Below, one piece after another: positions 18,671 to 27,499 of a stretch of 64,000 nt of DNA. A program made the position numbers and the translations under genes. Position 1 is the stretch's first letter; the number at the start of each line of letters is the position of its first letter. The stretch spans positions 231,214-295,213 of the forward strand of contig NZ_BOML01000038.1 of NCBI RefSeq assembly GCF_016862175.1. Reading direction: 5' to 3'. Under the pieces are notes generated by a model that did not search any database, was not told the DNA's origin, and saw nothing but the letters and a program-made list of their open reading frames with translations. This stretch comes from Paractinoplanes durhamensis (GTDB lineage Bacteria; Actinomycetota; Actinomycetes; Mycobacteriales; Micromonosporaceae).

Positions 18671-19972
18671 TCAGCTGCCGAGCACCCGGTCCAGGTAGTC
18701 GTTGGCGAAGACCCGGGCCGGGTCGAGGCGGTCGCGCACGGCCACGAAGTCGTCGAACTTCGGGTAGGCCGGGCGCAGGTCGGCAGCGCTGCGGTAGTGC
18801 AGCTTCCCCCAGTGCGGCCGGCCGCCGAGCGCCTGGCACATCGCCTCGACGGCCCGGAAGTACGGCTCGTACTCGACCCCGGTGAACTGGTGCACGGCTA
18901 TGTAGGCCGACTCCCGCCCGTAGCCGTGGGACATCCAGATGTCGTCCGGCCCGGTGAACCGGACCTCGACCGGGAACTGCACCTTGAACGGCAGCCCGCC
19001 GATGAGCCCGGGCAGGGCGGCGATCACCTCGGGCAGGGCGGCGCGCGGGATCTCGTACTCCATCTCGGTGAAACGCACCCGCCGCTCGGAGCAGAAAACC
19101 TGGTCCGACCGGCCGGTATAGGTCCGTGCGCTCAGCGCGCGGGCCGCGAACGCGCTGATCGCCGGCACCGTGCCGGGCATCGCCCGGCCGAGCCGGCACA
19201 CCGCCGCGAAGACCGAGTTGGACAGGAAGTCGTCGTCCATCCAGCCGCGGAACTTCGACAGCGGCCGGTCGTGCGCCGGGACCCGGTTGTTGACCTTCAA
19301 CATGGCCCGGTCGGTGTACGGGTACCAGAAGAACTCGAGATGGTCGTTGGCCGGGATCCACTTGTCCAGGCCGGCCAACACGTCGGCCAGGGCCATCGGC
19401 CGCTCGTCGGCGAGCAGCGTGAACGCCTCGACGCAGCGCAGCGTCACCTCGACGAGGACGCCGAGCGCGCCCAGGCCGACCCGCACGGCCGGGAAGAGCG
19501 GATCGTCCTTGCCGATCGCCAGGATCTCGCCGGTGCCGGTGACCAGCTTGACCGCCTCCACACAGGACGCCAGCGTGGCGTACTCGATGCCGGTGCCGTG
19601 CGTGCCGGTGGAGATCGCGCCGGCGACGGTCTGCCGGTCGATGTCGCCGAGGTTGGTCATCGCCAGGCCGTGCTCGGCGAGCACCGCGTTGAGGGTGGCC
19701 AGCTGCATGCCGGCCTGCACGGTGACCAGCGGCCCGTCGACCGCGACGAGACCGGCCATCCGGTGCAGGAAGAGGCGCTGATCGTCGGCGACCGCGATGG
19801 CGGTGAACGAGTGCCCACTGCCGACGGCCTTGATTCTGCGTCCGGAACCGGACGCTTCCTTGACCTGAGCGGCGAGCTCGTCGACAGTGCCGGGAGTGAG
19901 CACGTCGGTCGCGACGGCCTGCTGGTTGCCGCCCCAGTTGGTCCAGCGGGGGCCGATGACGGGGGTAGTCAT
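18671..19972 (-). CDS. FAD-dependent D-arabinono-1,4-lactone oxidase / alditol-oxidase-like protein
   Basis: A 433-residue flavoprotein of the aldonolactone oxidase family. The FAD-binding domain holds VGSGHSFTAIA, whose histidine usually carries covalently linked FAD, and AGAISTGTHGTG. The C-terminal half has the family signature HWGKLHY. It would oxidise a sugar lactone or polyol with oxygen as acceptor; the exact substrate cannot be fixed. ATG at 19972 is preferred over a longer GTG frame. It is divergent from a TetR regulator 137 bases away, and this group (oxidase, TetR, racemase-like enzyme) recurs in actinobacteria. Confidence 0.9.
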   Translation of the reverse strand: MTTPVIGPRWTNWGGNQQAVATDVLTPGTVDELAAQVKEASGSGRRIKAVGSGHSFTAIAVADDQRLFLHRMAGLVAVDGPLVTVQAGMQLATLNAVLAEHGLAMTNLGDIDRQTVAGAISTGTHGTGIEYATLASCVEAVKLVTGTGEILAIGKDDPLFPAVRVGLGALGVLVEVTLRCVEAFTLLADERPMALADVLAGLDKWIPANDHLEFFWYPYTDRAMLKVNNRVPAHDRPLSKFRGWMDDDFLSNSVFAAVCRLGRAMPGTVPAISAFAARALSARTYTGRSDQVFCSERRVRFTEMEYEIPRAALPEVIAALPGLIGGLPFKVQFPVEVRFTGPDDIWMSHGYGRESAYIAVHQFTGVEYEPYFRAVEAMCQALGGRPHWGKLHYRSAADLRPAYPKFDDFVAVRDRLDPARVFANDYLDRVLGS

Positions 19973-20109
19973 TATGGCTTTGTCCTCCGTACGAGCGGAC
20001 AGTCGCACAAAACCGGGAATGCCGAGTGTCCTCCGCGTCCCGTCGATGCCTCTCGCTCGTTGATCCGAGTAACGTTCCGATTATCACTGCTGAGAGGGAG
20101 TGGCGACGC

Positions 20110-20739
20110 GTGTCGACACCAACCGTCACCACCGGGCCGCTGCGACGCGTCCCGGTGCAGGGCAGAAGCGTTGCCCGGGTCCAGCGCATGCTCGACGCCT
20201 GCGCCGAGCTTGTCGATGAGGTGGGCTATGAGGGCCTCACCACGACGCTGCTCGCCGAGCGAGCCGAAGTAGCCATCGGCTCGGTCTACCAGTTCTTCCC
20301 TGACAAGAGGGCCATCGTGCAGGCGCTGGCCATGCGCAACATGGACGCCTACCTGCAGGGCCTGTCCGCGCGCTTCGCCAGCGAGACGTTCGCCCACTGG
20401 TGGGACGGTGTCGACGCGGCCATCGACGTCTACATCTCGATGCACCGCAACGTGCCGGGCTTCCGCACGCTGCACTTCGGCGATGTGGTCGACGTGCACC
20501 TGCTGGACATGGAGCGGGACAACAACGCGGTCATCGCCGATCGGCTGGCCGAGCTGCTGGTCGAGCAGTTCCAGCTGATGGACCGGGCTCGTCTGCGGTT
20601 CGCGCTGCAGATCTCGGTGGAGGCGGCGGACGCGCTGATCAAGCTGGCGTTCCGGCGCGACACCAACGGTGACGAGTCGGTGCTGACCGAGGCCAAGGCG
20701 TTGATCCGGGAATACCTTCACCGTCACGTGACGGCCTGA
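20110..20739 (+). CDS. TetR-family transcriptional regulator
   Basis: A 209-residue TetR/AcrR protein. The N-terminal HTH reads LTTTLLAERAEVAIGSVYQFFPDKRAIVQAL, matching the conserved recognition-helix pattern. The C-terminal ligand domain is mostly helical, with a histidine/tryptophan patch (FAHWWDG). GTG at 20110 follows GAGAGGGAG at a good distance. It is divergent from the aldonolactone oxidase gene and convergent with the racemase-like gene (seven bases apart), so it may control the oxidase promoter. Ligand unknown. Confidence 0.9.
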   Translation: MSTPTVTTGPLRRVPVQGRSVARVQRMLDACAELVDEVGYEGLTTTLLAERAEVAIGSVYQFFPDKRAIVQALAMRNMDAYLQGLSARFASETFAHWWDGVDAAIDVYISMHRNVPGFRTLHFGDVVDVHLLDMERDNNAVIADRLAELLVEQFQLMDRARLRFALQISVEAADALIKLAFRRDTNGDESVLTEAKALIREYLHRHVTA

Positions 20740-20746
20740 CGGTAGG

Positions 20747-21952
20747 TCACCCGAGAAACGCATGGCCCTCGCCGCGGTACGTCGGGGCCGGCGTGGCTGT
20801 CCCGCCGTCGATCAGCTGAAGCTCGTTGACGTGCTCGCACAGTTCGCCGGCCTTGGCGTGCCGGAACCACACCCGATCGCCGGGCCGTAGCGTGGCGGCC
20901 ACCCGGCCGAGCACCGGCGTCTGCACCTCGCCGGGGCCCTCGTCGGGCTTGAACCGCAGCCCGGCCGGAAGGTAGGGCTGCGGCAGCCGGGACTGGTCGG
21001 CCGGCCCGGACGCGATCCAGCCGCCGCCGTGCAGGGTGGCGATGCCCGGCGCCGGCCGCCGCACCACCGACAGCGCGAAGAACGCGGCCGGGGTGGGCCG
21101 CCAGTTGCGGTACGAGTCGAAGAGCGTCGGGCCGTACAGCCCGGAGCCGGCGGTGACCTCGGTGACCGCCGGGTCCGCGCTGGTCGCGGCCACACTCCCG
21201 GTGCCGCCACCGTTCACGAACTCGAGGTCGGTGTGCTCGCTCAGGGCGGCGACCGCCTCGGCGCGCCGCCGGACCAGCTCGGGGAACGAATACGCCTGCA
21301 TGAGCCGGATGGCGCGGCCGCGCAGTGCCTGCCGGGGTGGGGCGTCACCGACTCCGGCGATCTGCGCCTCGTACGACATCATGCCGACCAGCTTGAAACC
21401 GGGCCGGGCGACGAGGCGGCGGGCGAGGGCGGAGGCCTGGGCGGCGGAGTGGATCGGTGAGCGGCGTACGCCCACGTGCAGCGGCCCGGCCGGCTTCCAG
21501 GACGAGTCAAGCTCCAGGCAGAGCCGGACGTCGGGCCGGTTTCCGGGCGGCACGACCCGGTCGATGAAGTCGAGGTGGGCCACCGAGTCGACCATCACCG
21601 AGATGGCGGCGCTGAGCTTCTCGTCCGCGGCCAGCTCGGTGATCGCGGTGCGGTTCACCGTCGGATATGCGACCAGGACGTCGTCGGTCACTCCTGCGCG
21701 CACCAGCCAGATCGCCTCGGGCAGCGAGTAGGCCATGACGCCGTGCCAGCCCGGCCGGGCGAGAACCCGCTCGAGCAACGGCCGGCAGCGCACCGACTTG
21801 CTGGCCACCCGGATCGGTTTGCCGCCGGCCCGGGCTTCGAGCTGGGCGGCGTTGTCGTCGAAGGCGGCCAGATCGACCGCGGCGACCGGCGTCTCGAGGT
21901 GGCCGGTGGCCTCGTCGAGGCGCCGCTGCAGGGAGGTGGGGTCGGCGCGCAC
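20747..21952 (-). CDS. PLP-dependent alanine-racemase-fold amino acid deaminase/aldolase
   Basis: A 401-residue fold-type III PLP enzyme of the DSD1/alanine-racemase N-terminal family. The PLP lysine is in IRVASKSVRCRPLL (about residue 51) at the end of the first strand, and the phosphate-binding region contains FVNGGGTGSV. The C-terminal beta domain has HGGGWIASG and ends with the HVNELQL strand typical of D-threonine aldolase or D-serine dehydratase relatives. It probably acts on a D-amino or hydroxy-amino acid in the cytoplasm. GTG 21952 gives normal length. It is divergent from the tmk fusion gene. Confidence 0.85.
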   Translation of the reverse strand: MRADPTSLQRRLDEATGHLETPVAAVDLAAFDDNAAQLEARAGGKPIRVASKSVRCRPLLERVLARPGWHGVMAYSLPEAIWLVRAGVTDDVLVAYPTVNRTAITELAADEKLSAAISVMVDSVAHLDFIDRVVPPGNRPDVRLCLELDSSWKPAGPLHVGVRRSPIHSAAQASALARRLVARPGFKLVGMMSYEAQIAGVGDAPPRQALRGRAIRLMQAYSFPELVRRRAEAVAALSEHTDLEFVNGGGTGSVAATSADPAVTEVTAGSGLYGPTLFDSYRNWRPTPAAFFALSVVRRPAPGIATLHGGGWIASGPADQSRLPQPYLPAGLRFKPDEGPGEVQTPVLGRVAATLRPGDRVWFRHAKAGELCEHVNELQLIDGGTATPAPTYRGEGHAFLG

Positions 21953-22082
21953 GCCAGCACCGTAACCGTTTCACCAGCAACACGAAAGACATTCACTTCT
22001 TCGCCACCCGAACGTGCAAAACCCGGCTCGTCGGTGTCGCCGGTTAGAGTGCTCCCTGGCTGGGAGCACGGGAGGTACCACC

Positions 22083-24302
22083 ATGACCGCCGAAACGCGC
22101 GAAAGCGGACCTGTCGACTTATCAGGTGCCGCGGCGCTGCGCTCCGTCCTGCGCATCCGGCCGTTCCGCCGGTTGTGGCTCGTGCTCGGGCTCGCCTCGT
22201 TCGGCGACTGGATCGGCCTGCTCGCCACCGGCATCTTCGCGGCCGCCCAGTTCCAGAGCAGCGCCGGCCAGGGCGCGGCCTTCGGCGGCACCATCGCCGT
22301 ACGCCTGCTGCCCGCTCTCCTCCTGGGCCCGATCGCCGGCGTCTTCGCCGACCGGTTCGACCGCCGCTACACGATGGTCATCACCGACCTGATCCGGTTC
22401 GTCTTCTACGGCTCGATCCCGATCGTGGCGCTGGTCGGCGCGTCCCCGGGCGTCATCGTCGCGTGGGCCACCATCGCCACCTTCATCGGCGAGACCATCA
22501 CGCTGATCTGGATCCCGGCCAAGGAAGCCGCGGTCCCCAACCTGATCCCGAAGTCGCGGATCGAGGTCAGCAACCAGCTCACCCTGGTCACCACGTACGG
22601 CATCACGCCGATCCTGGCCGCCCTCGCGCTCAGCGCGCTCACCGCCGGCGTGCAGCAGTCCGGCCTGACGCTGCCCGATTGGGCGCAGCCCGTCCAGATC
22701 GCGCTCTACCTCAACGCGATCTCCCGCCTGGCCACCGCACTCACCGTCTTCTTCGGCATCAAGGAGATCGGCGGCAAGAGCGCCGAACGCCAGCAAGAAG
22801 CGCAGCAGCAGAGCATGTTCCGGCAGTTCCTGGACGGCTGGAAATACATCGGCACCACCCCGCTCGTCCGCGGCCTGGTCCTCGGCATCTTCGGCGCGTT
22901 CGCGGCCGGCGGCGTGGTCATCGGCGCCGCCAAGACGTTCGCCACCTCGCTGGGCGCCGGCGAAGCCGCCTTCTACCTGCTCTTCGGCGTCATCTTCATG
23001 GGCCTCGCGCTCGGCATCGGCCTCGGCCCGATGATCATCCGCGAGCTCTCCCGGCGCCGCTGGTTCGGCATGAGCATCATCCTGGCCAGCGGCTCGGTCA
23101 TGTTCCTCGGCCTCGCCTTCCACCTCTCCATGGCCCTGGCGGGGGCCCTGCTGGTCGGCGCGGGCGCCGGCATGGCGTTCCTGGCGGGTACGACGTTGCT
23201 GTACGGCGAGGTCGACGACGCGGTCCGCGGCCGGGTCTTCGCGGTCGTGCAGATCGGCGTCCGGATGGTCCTGCTGCTGGCCATCACCCTCTCCGGGTTC
23301 CTGGTCGGCCTCGGCAGCTCCCGCCGGGTCCACCTCGGCGTCGTTCACTTCGACGTGTCGTCGACCCGCGTGCTGCTGCTGGTGGCGGGCGCGATCGGCA
23401 TCTGGGTCGGCGTCAGCGCATTCCGCCAGATGGACGACAAGCGCGGCGTACCCATCCTCGCCGACCTGTGGGGCTCGATCCGGGGCCGCCCGCTCAGCCC
23501 CGACGAGGAGTTCGTCCGCACCGGCGTCTTCGTGGTCTTCGAAGGCGGCGAGGGGGCCGGCAAATCCACCCAGGTCACCCGGCTCGCCGCCACCCTCGGG
23601 GCGGACGGCCGCGACGTCGTGGTCACCCGGGAACCCGGCGCCACCGACGTGGGCGCCCGCATCCGCCAGCTGGTCCTCGACAAGGGCGACGCCCCCGCCC
23701 CCCGGGCCGAGGCCCTCCTCTACGCCGCCGACCGGGCCCACCACGTCGCCACCGTGGTCCGGCCCGCGCTGGCCCGGGGAGCGGTGGTGGTCAGCGACCG
23801 CTACGTCGACTCGTCCCTCGCCTACCAGGGCGCCGGCCGCACCCTCCCGGTCGCCGAGATCTCCTGGCTGTCCTCGTGGGCAACCGGCGGCCTGAAGCCC
23901 GACCTGGTCGTCCTGCTCGACGTCGACCCCGGCATCGGCCTGAGCCGGGTCGACTCCCGTGGCCTCGGCCAGGACCGGCTGGAGAGCGAATCCCGCGCCT
24001 TCCACGAGCGGGTCCGCTACGCCTTCCTCGACCTGGCCGCCGCCGACCCGAAGCGCTACCTGGTGCTGGACGCCGGCCGCCCGGCCGAGGAGATCAGCGA
24101 GGCAGTGACCGCCCGCCTCGCCGGCCTGCTGTCCACCCTGAACGGAGGCCCGCACCCGGCGCCTGCTCCCGCGTCGACGGCCGTTCCGCCCGGCCCCGAC
24201 CTGGATGCCCCTGACCTCCGCGACGAGCCGGTGCTGGAGGAGATGGCCGAGGTTCTCGGCCTCGAGGACGAGGCGCCGGAGGACCCGGTCCGCCGCCGCT
24301 GA
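22083..24302 (+). CDS. tmk: MFS membrane domain fused to thymidylate kinase
   Basis: A 739-residue two-domain protein. Residues 1 to about 465 form an MFS-like membrane domain with around 10-12 helices (FGDWIGLLATGIF, GVFADRFDRRYTMVITD). From about 480 a complete dTMP kinase follows: P-loop FEGGEGAGKST (about 486-496), TREPGAT, the DRY motif SDRYVDSSLAYQG and a lid region GLGQDRLE. It should phosphorylate dTMP to dTDP on the membrane. The fusion is known from Streptomyces at the same place between topA and the delta' gene. ATG 22083 follows GGGAGGTACC. A proline/acid-rich tail ends the protein, followed by a clear terminator. Confidence 0.95.
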   Translation: MTAETRESGPVDLSGAAALRSVLRIRPFRRLWLVLGLASFGDWIGLLATGIFAAAQFQSSAGQGAAFGGTIAVRLLPALLLGPIAGVFADRFDRRYTMVITDLIRFVFYGSIPIVALVGASPGVIVAWATIATFIGETITLIWIPAKEAAVPNLIPKSRIEVSNQLTLVTTYGITPILAALALSALTAGVQQSGLTLPDWAQPVQIALYLNAISRLATALTVFFGIKEIGGKSAERQQEAQQQSMFRQFLDGWKYIGTTPLVRGLVLGIFGAFAAGGVVIGAAKTFATSLGAGEAAFYLLFGVIFMGLALGIGLGPMIIRELSRRRWFGMSIILASGSVMFLGLAFHLSMALAGALLVGAGAGMAFLAGTTLLYGEVDDAVRGRVFAVVQIGVRMVLLLAITLSGFLVGLGSSRRVHLGVVHFDVSSTRVLLLVAGAIGIWVGVSAFRQMDDKRGVPILADLWGSIRGRPLSPDEEFVRTGVFVVFEGGEGAGKSTQVTRLAATLGADGRDVVVTREPGATDVGARIRQLVLDKGDAPAPRAEALLYAADRAHHVATVVRPALARGAVVVSDRYVDSSLAYQGAGRTLPVAEISWLSSWATGGLKPDLVVLLDVDPGIGLSRVDSRGLGQDRLESESRAFHERVRYAFLDLAAADPKRYLVLDAGRPAEEISEAVTARLAGLLSTLNGGPHPAPAPASTAVPPGPDLDAPDLRDEPVLEEMAEVLGLEDEAPEDPVRRR

Positions 24303-24315
24303 ACCCCCGAAATGC

Positions 24316-24346
24316 CGAAAGCCCAGGTCTCTGACCTGGGCTTTCG
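24316..24346 (+). terminator. Terminator between tmk and tRNA-Thr
   Basis: Perfect 14-bp stem CGAAAGCCCAGGTC with a three-base loop, 14 bases past the tmk stop. Symmetry allows it to stop transcripts from either side, including the minus-strand tRNA. Confidence 0.93.
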
Positions 24347-24351
24347 TTCCG

Positions 24352-24425
24352 AGCCGCCTGACGGAATCGAACCGTCGACCTACGCATTACGAGTGCGTCG
24401 CTCTAGCCGACTGAGCTAAGGCGGC
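24352..24425 (-). tRNA. tRNA-Thr (anticodon CGT)
   Basis: Full cloverleaf on the minus strand: acceptor GCCGCCT pairing with AGGCGGC, D arm GCTC/GAGC, anticodon stem ACGCA/TGCGT with loop CTCGTAA (anticodon CGT, reads ACG threonine codons), and T arm GACGG/CCGTC with TTCGATT. The 3' CCA is not encoded. The discriminator base reads U. Confidence 0.97.
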
Positions 24426-24484
24426 AACGAGCGTTAAGTGTACGGTATCCGCCCGGCTGGGTTCTGTCGGACCCCGCGACTACT

Positions 24485-26215
24485 GTGCCATGGGTGACGA
24501 TCGATCACTCCCCGTCCGCCGAGGCGGAACGCGTCGTGCCGCCCCGCCCGAGCAGCATGGACCCGAAGGAGCTCGGTTTCACGCCGCAGCGCCCGGTCGG
24601 CTGGCTGGCACCCCTGCTGCTGCTCAGCACCGGCCTGCGCACGCTGCTGGCCATCCTCTTCGGGGCCTACCTCGACAAGCGCGAGCTGCAGAACTCGTTG
24701 GACGGCTCCTGGTTCGACCTGTCCGCCACCGAGAACGACGAGCTGTGGTTCGACTACGTGGCCGACCTGGGCGACGGCTTCCACGCCACCTATTCGGTGG
24801 CGTGGCTGCTCGCCCAGGACAGCCTCACGGTCGGCGACGCCGAGCTGCCCCGCGGCCAGGTGCTGCTGATGGGCGGCGACCAGGTCTACCCACTGGCCAG
24901 CGGCGACGGCTACGAGAGCCGGATGAAGGGCCCCTACCGCGCGGCCCTGCCCGAACCGCCCGCCCGGCAGCCCCGGCCCACCCTGTTCGTGCTGCCCGGC
25001 AACCACGATTGGTATGACGGGCTCACCGCCTTCCTGCGCCTCTTCGCCCGCCGCAAGGACGGCCACATCGGCGGCTGGCGCACCCAGCAGCGGCGCTCCT
25101 ACTTCGCGGTGAAACTGCCCGGCGACTGGTGGCTGTTCGCGATGGACGAGCAGTTCGGCGCCTACATCGACGACCCCCAACTGCAGTATTTCGAGGAGGC
25201 CGCGAAGAACGTCGGCCCCCGCGACCGGATCATGCTGATGACCCCGTCGCCGAAGTGGGTGAAGGCCGCCGAGGACCCGGAGACGTACGACGCGATCGAC
25301 TACCTGATCCGGATGATCCTGGCGCCCACCGGTGCGAACGTGCGGGTGCTGGTCTCCGGCGACCTGCACCACTACGCCCGCTACTCGGGCGAGGACCGCG
25401 AGCTCATCACCTGCGGTGGCGGCGGCGCCTACCTGCTCGCCACCCACCAGCTGCCCGAGCAGCTCACCGTCCCGCCCGAGGAGACGCTGACCCGCAACAA
25501 GAGCCGCAGCCGGACGTACGATCTGCGGTCCCGTTTCCCCAGCAAGGCCGCCTCGAAGCGGATGAGCTGGGGCGTCTTCCACCGGGTGCCGACCCGCAAC
25601 CCCGGCTTCGTCACCATGCTCGGCCTGATCCAGACGCTGACCATGCTCGCCGCGGCCGGCGCGGCCAGCCAGGGCGGCAACATCCAGCGGCTGTTCACCA
25701 TCCCGCTCAGCCTGATGGTCGTGCTGATCATGGCCGGTACGGTGATGTTCGCGAAGCCACCCGGCGCATCCCTCAACAACCACGCGCGGCACTGGCTGTT
25801 CGGCCTGGGCCACGGCTTCGCCCAGATCGGCCTGGCCGTGCTCGGCGCCTGGCTCTGGCTGAACCTGCCGGTGCACGACTGGCCCTGGCCCGTCCCGCTG
25901 GCCGCCGCCATCGCCATCTACTGGCCGGTCGTCGGCTTCCTGTCGACCCAGGTGTGCGCGCTCTACCTGCTGATCGCCGGCATGTTCAACGTGAACGTCA
26001 ACGAGCTGTTCGCCGGCCAGGGCATCGAGGACGCAAAGAGCTTCCTGCGCCTGCACATAACCGCCGACGGCACCCTGACCATCCACCCGATCGGCGTCGA
26101 CAAGATCTGCAAAAAGTGGGTGGCCGACCCCGAAGGCGACCCACACAGCTCCTGGCTACGCCCGGAGCAGCCCCTGGTGCCCCACCGCATCGAGCCCCCC
26201 ATCGAGGTCCGCTGA
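24485..26215 (+). CDS. Metallophosphoesterase with C-terminal membrane domain
   Basis: A 576-residue protein. The calcineurin-like phosphoesterase core (about residues 100-320) has metal-binding motifs GGDQVYP, GNHDWYDG and SGDLHHYARY. One hydrophobic segment precedes it (APLLLLSTGLRTLLAILFGAYL) and several follow (about 375-515), so the protein is anchored by four to six helices. The substrate is unknown; phospholipid or nucleotide phosphoesters are possible. GTG at 24485 gives the full-length frame; a weak RBS makes internal starts possible. It is isolated, with the tRNA divergent upstream and a recombinase gene 69 bases downstream. Confidence 0.85.
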   Translation: MPWVTIDHSPSAEAERVVPPRPSSMDPKELGFTPQRPVGWLAPLLLLSTGLRTLLAILFGAYLDKRELQNSLDGSWFDLSATENDELWFDYVADLGDGFHATYSVAWLLAQDSLTVGDAELPRGQVLLMGGDQVYPLASGDGYESRMKGPYRAALPEPPARQPRPTLFVLPGNHDWYDGLTAFLRLFARRKDGHIGGWRTQQRRSYFAVKLPGDWWLFAMDEQFGAYIDDPQLQYFEEAAKNVGPRDRIMLMTPSPKWVKAAEDPETYDAIDYLIRMILAPTGANVRVLVSGDLHHYARYSGEDRELITCGGGGAYLLATHQLPEQLTVPPEETLTRNKSRSRTYDLRSRFPSKAASKRMSWGVFHRVPTRNPGFVTMLGLIQTLTMLAAAGAASQGGNIQRLFTIPLSLMVVLIMAGTVMFAKPPGASLNNHARHWLFGLGHGFAQIGLAVLGAWLWLNLPVHDWPWPVPLAAAIAIYWPVVGFLSTQVCALYLLIAGMFNVNVNELFAGQGIEDAKSFLRLHITADGTLTIHPIGVDKICKKWVADPEGDPHSSWLRPEQPLVPHRIEPPIEVR

Positions 26216-26284
26216 CCCTCAGCAGCAACATTCTTCGTGGCTCGCTCACTTGTTCGAAAGCGGTATTGGTCCTAACCTAGTCTC

Positions 26285-27499
26285 ATGACAACTAGTCTGC
26301 GGATTGTGAGCGCGGCCAGGCGTCGTGCAATGAAAATCAGCGCGCCCACCAGAACGGCCCCACGCGCAGTGTTGTACCTCCGGATGAGCATGGACAGGAC
26401 CGGCGAGGGGGCCGGTCTGAAGCGTCAGGAGCAGGCGTGCAGGGCGCTTGCGCTGGCGCGGGGCTGGGTGGTTGTCGACGTGGTCGACGACACGATTTCA
26501 GCTACTACCAGCCGACTTGCAGATCGGCCGGGCTGGAAGCGAGTGGTCCAAATGATCGAGACCGGCCGAGCGGACCTCATTGTGGCGTGGCATCTCGATC
26601 GGGTAACCCGATCGATGAAGGACTTGGAGCTCCTGATCGACCTTGCTCTGGAGCGGGACATCGGTCTGGCCACCGCCACCGGAGACATCGACCTGACTAC
26701 CGACGCCGGCCGCATGGTCGCCCGGATTCTGGCGGCTGTCTCCTGGGGTGAGACCGAACGCAAAAGCGAGCGGCAAGTCCTGGCCAACGACGTGCGCCTG
26801 GCTGCCGGCAAGCCGCAGTGGATCCGGCGCCCCTTCGGTTACGAAATGGACGGCACGCTGCGCGAGGGGGAAGCAGCGGCCGTTCTCAAGGCATATCACG
26901 ACGTGCTTGCGGGCAAGGCGCTGACGACCGTGGCACGGGAGTGGAACGAGGCGGGCTTCAGGACCTCCGCGCCTGATGCGGCGACCGCCCGGCCGCGGGT
27001 GTTCCGCAAGAACGTCTACGACCCCACTGGTCGGTGGAGCAACGTCGCTGTGCGGTCGCTTCTGGGGGCTCCGCGCAACATGGCGAAGTCAACGTTGTAC
27101 GGGGAAATCGTGGGCGACGGGAATTGGACGCCCATCGTGGACGAGCCGACCTGGCGCGCGATGGAGCTCTTCTTGGCCGACCGTGAGCGACCGAACAGCT
27201 CGGTAGGCAAGTTGACCAAGATGTTGTCGCGGATCGCCATCTGTTCGGTGTGCGGTGGCCCGATGGGGGCGAGCAAGCGCGGCAGCTTGCCGATCTACGT
27301 CTGTCAGGGGTTCAAAGACCCCACTGCAAGCCGGCGTGGTCATAGGGCCTGCACTCAAGCGGAGCCGGTGCCCTCGGCATCCGAACGCTCTCGACCTTCG
27401 TACGCCTGCCGCGGCCCGCACACCGAGGCTCGCGAACAGGAGCACCGAGAGCCATCGGCGTCCATTCGCACCACTACCTCGTCCTTGGGGACGCTATGA
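26285..27499 (+). CDS. Truncated serine recombinase (site-specific integrase remnant)
   Basis: A 404-codon frame. The resolvase catalytic domain has the nucleophile serine in YLRMSMDRTGEG, then LADRPGWKRVVQMI and AWHLDRVTRS, and is followed by a recombinase domain (GKPQWIRRPFGYEMDG) and a zinc ribbon starting CSVCGG. After HRAC (about residue 357) similarity ends: the last ~50 codons run antisense into ricT and have no recombinase character. Large serine integrases normally continue for 100-200 more residues with a coiled coil and leucine-rich C-terminus, so this gene is 3'-truncated. GC and codon bias are lower than in its neighbours, a sign of transfer. Probably nonfunctional for integration. 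Confidence 0.85.
   Translation: MTTSLRIVSAARRRAMKISAPTRTAPRAVLYLRMSMDRTGEGAGLKRQEQACRALALARGWVVVDVVDDTISATTSRLADRPGWKRVVQMIETGRADLIVAWHLDRVTRSMKDLELLIDLALERDIGLATATGDIDLTTDAGRMVARILAAVSWGETERKSERQVLANDVRLAAGKPQWIRRPFGYEMDGTLREGEAAAVLKAYHDVLAGKALTTVAREWNEAGFRTSAPDAATARPRVFRKNVYDPTGRWSNVAVRSLLGAPRNMAKSTLYGEIVGDGNWTPIVDEPTWRAMELFLADRERPNSSVGKLTKMLSRIAICSVCGGPMGASKRGSLPIYVCQGFKDPTASRRGHRACTQAEPVPSASERSRPSYACRGPHTEAREQEHREPSASIRTTTSSLGTL

Noticed and set aside
24352..24425. tRNA-Thr as attachment site of the recombinase element
   Set aside because: The recombinase is of the serine type, lies 1.9 kb away beyond an intact gene, and no repeat of the tRNA 3' end was seen nearby.
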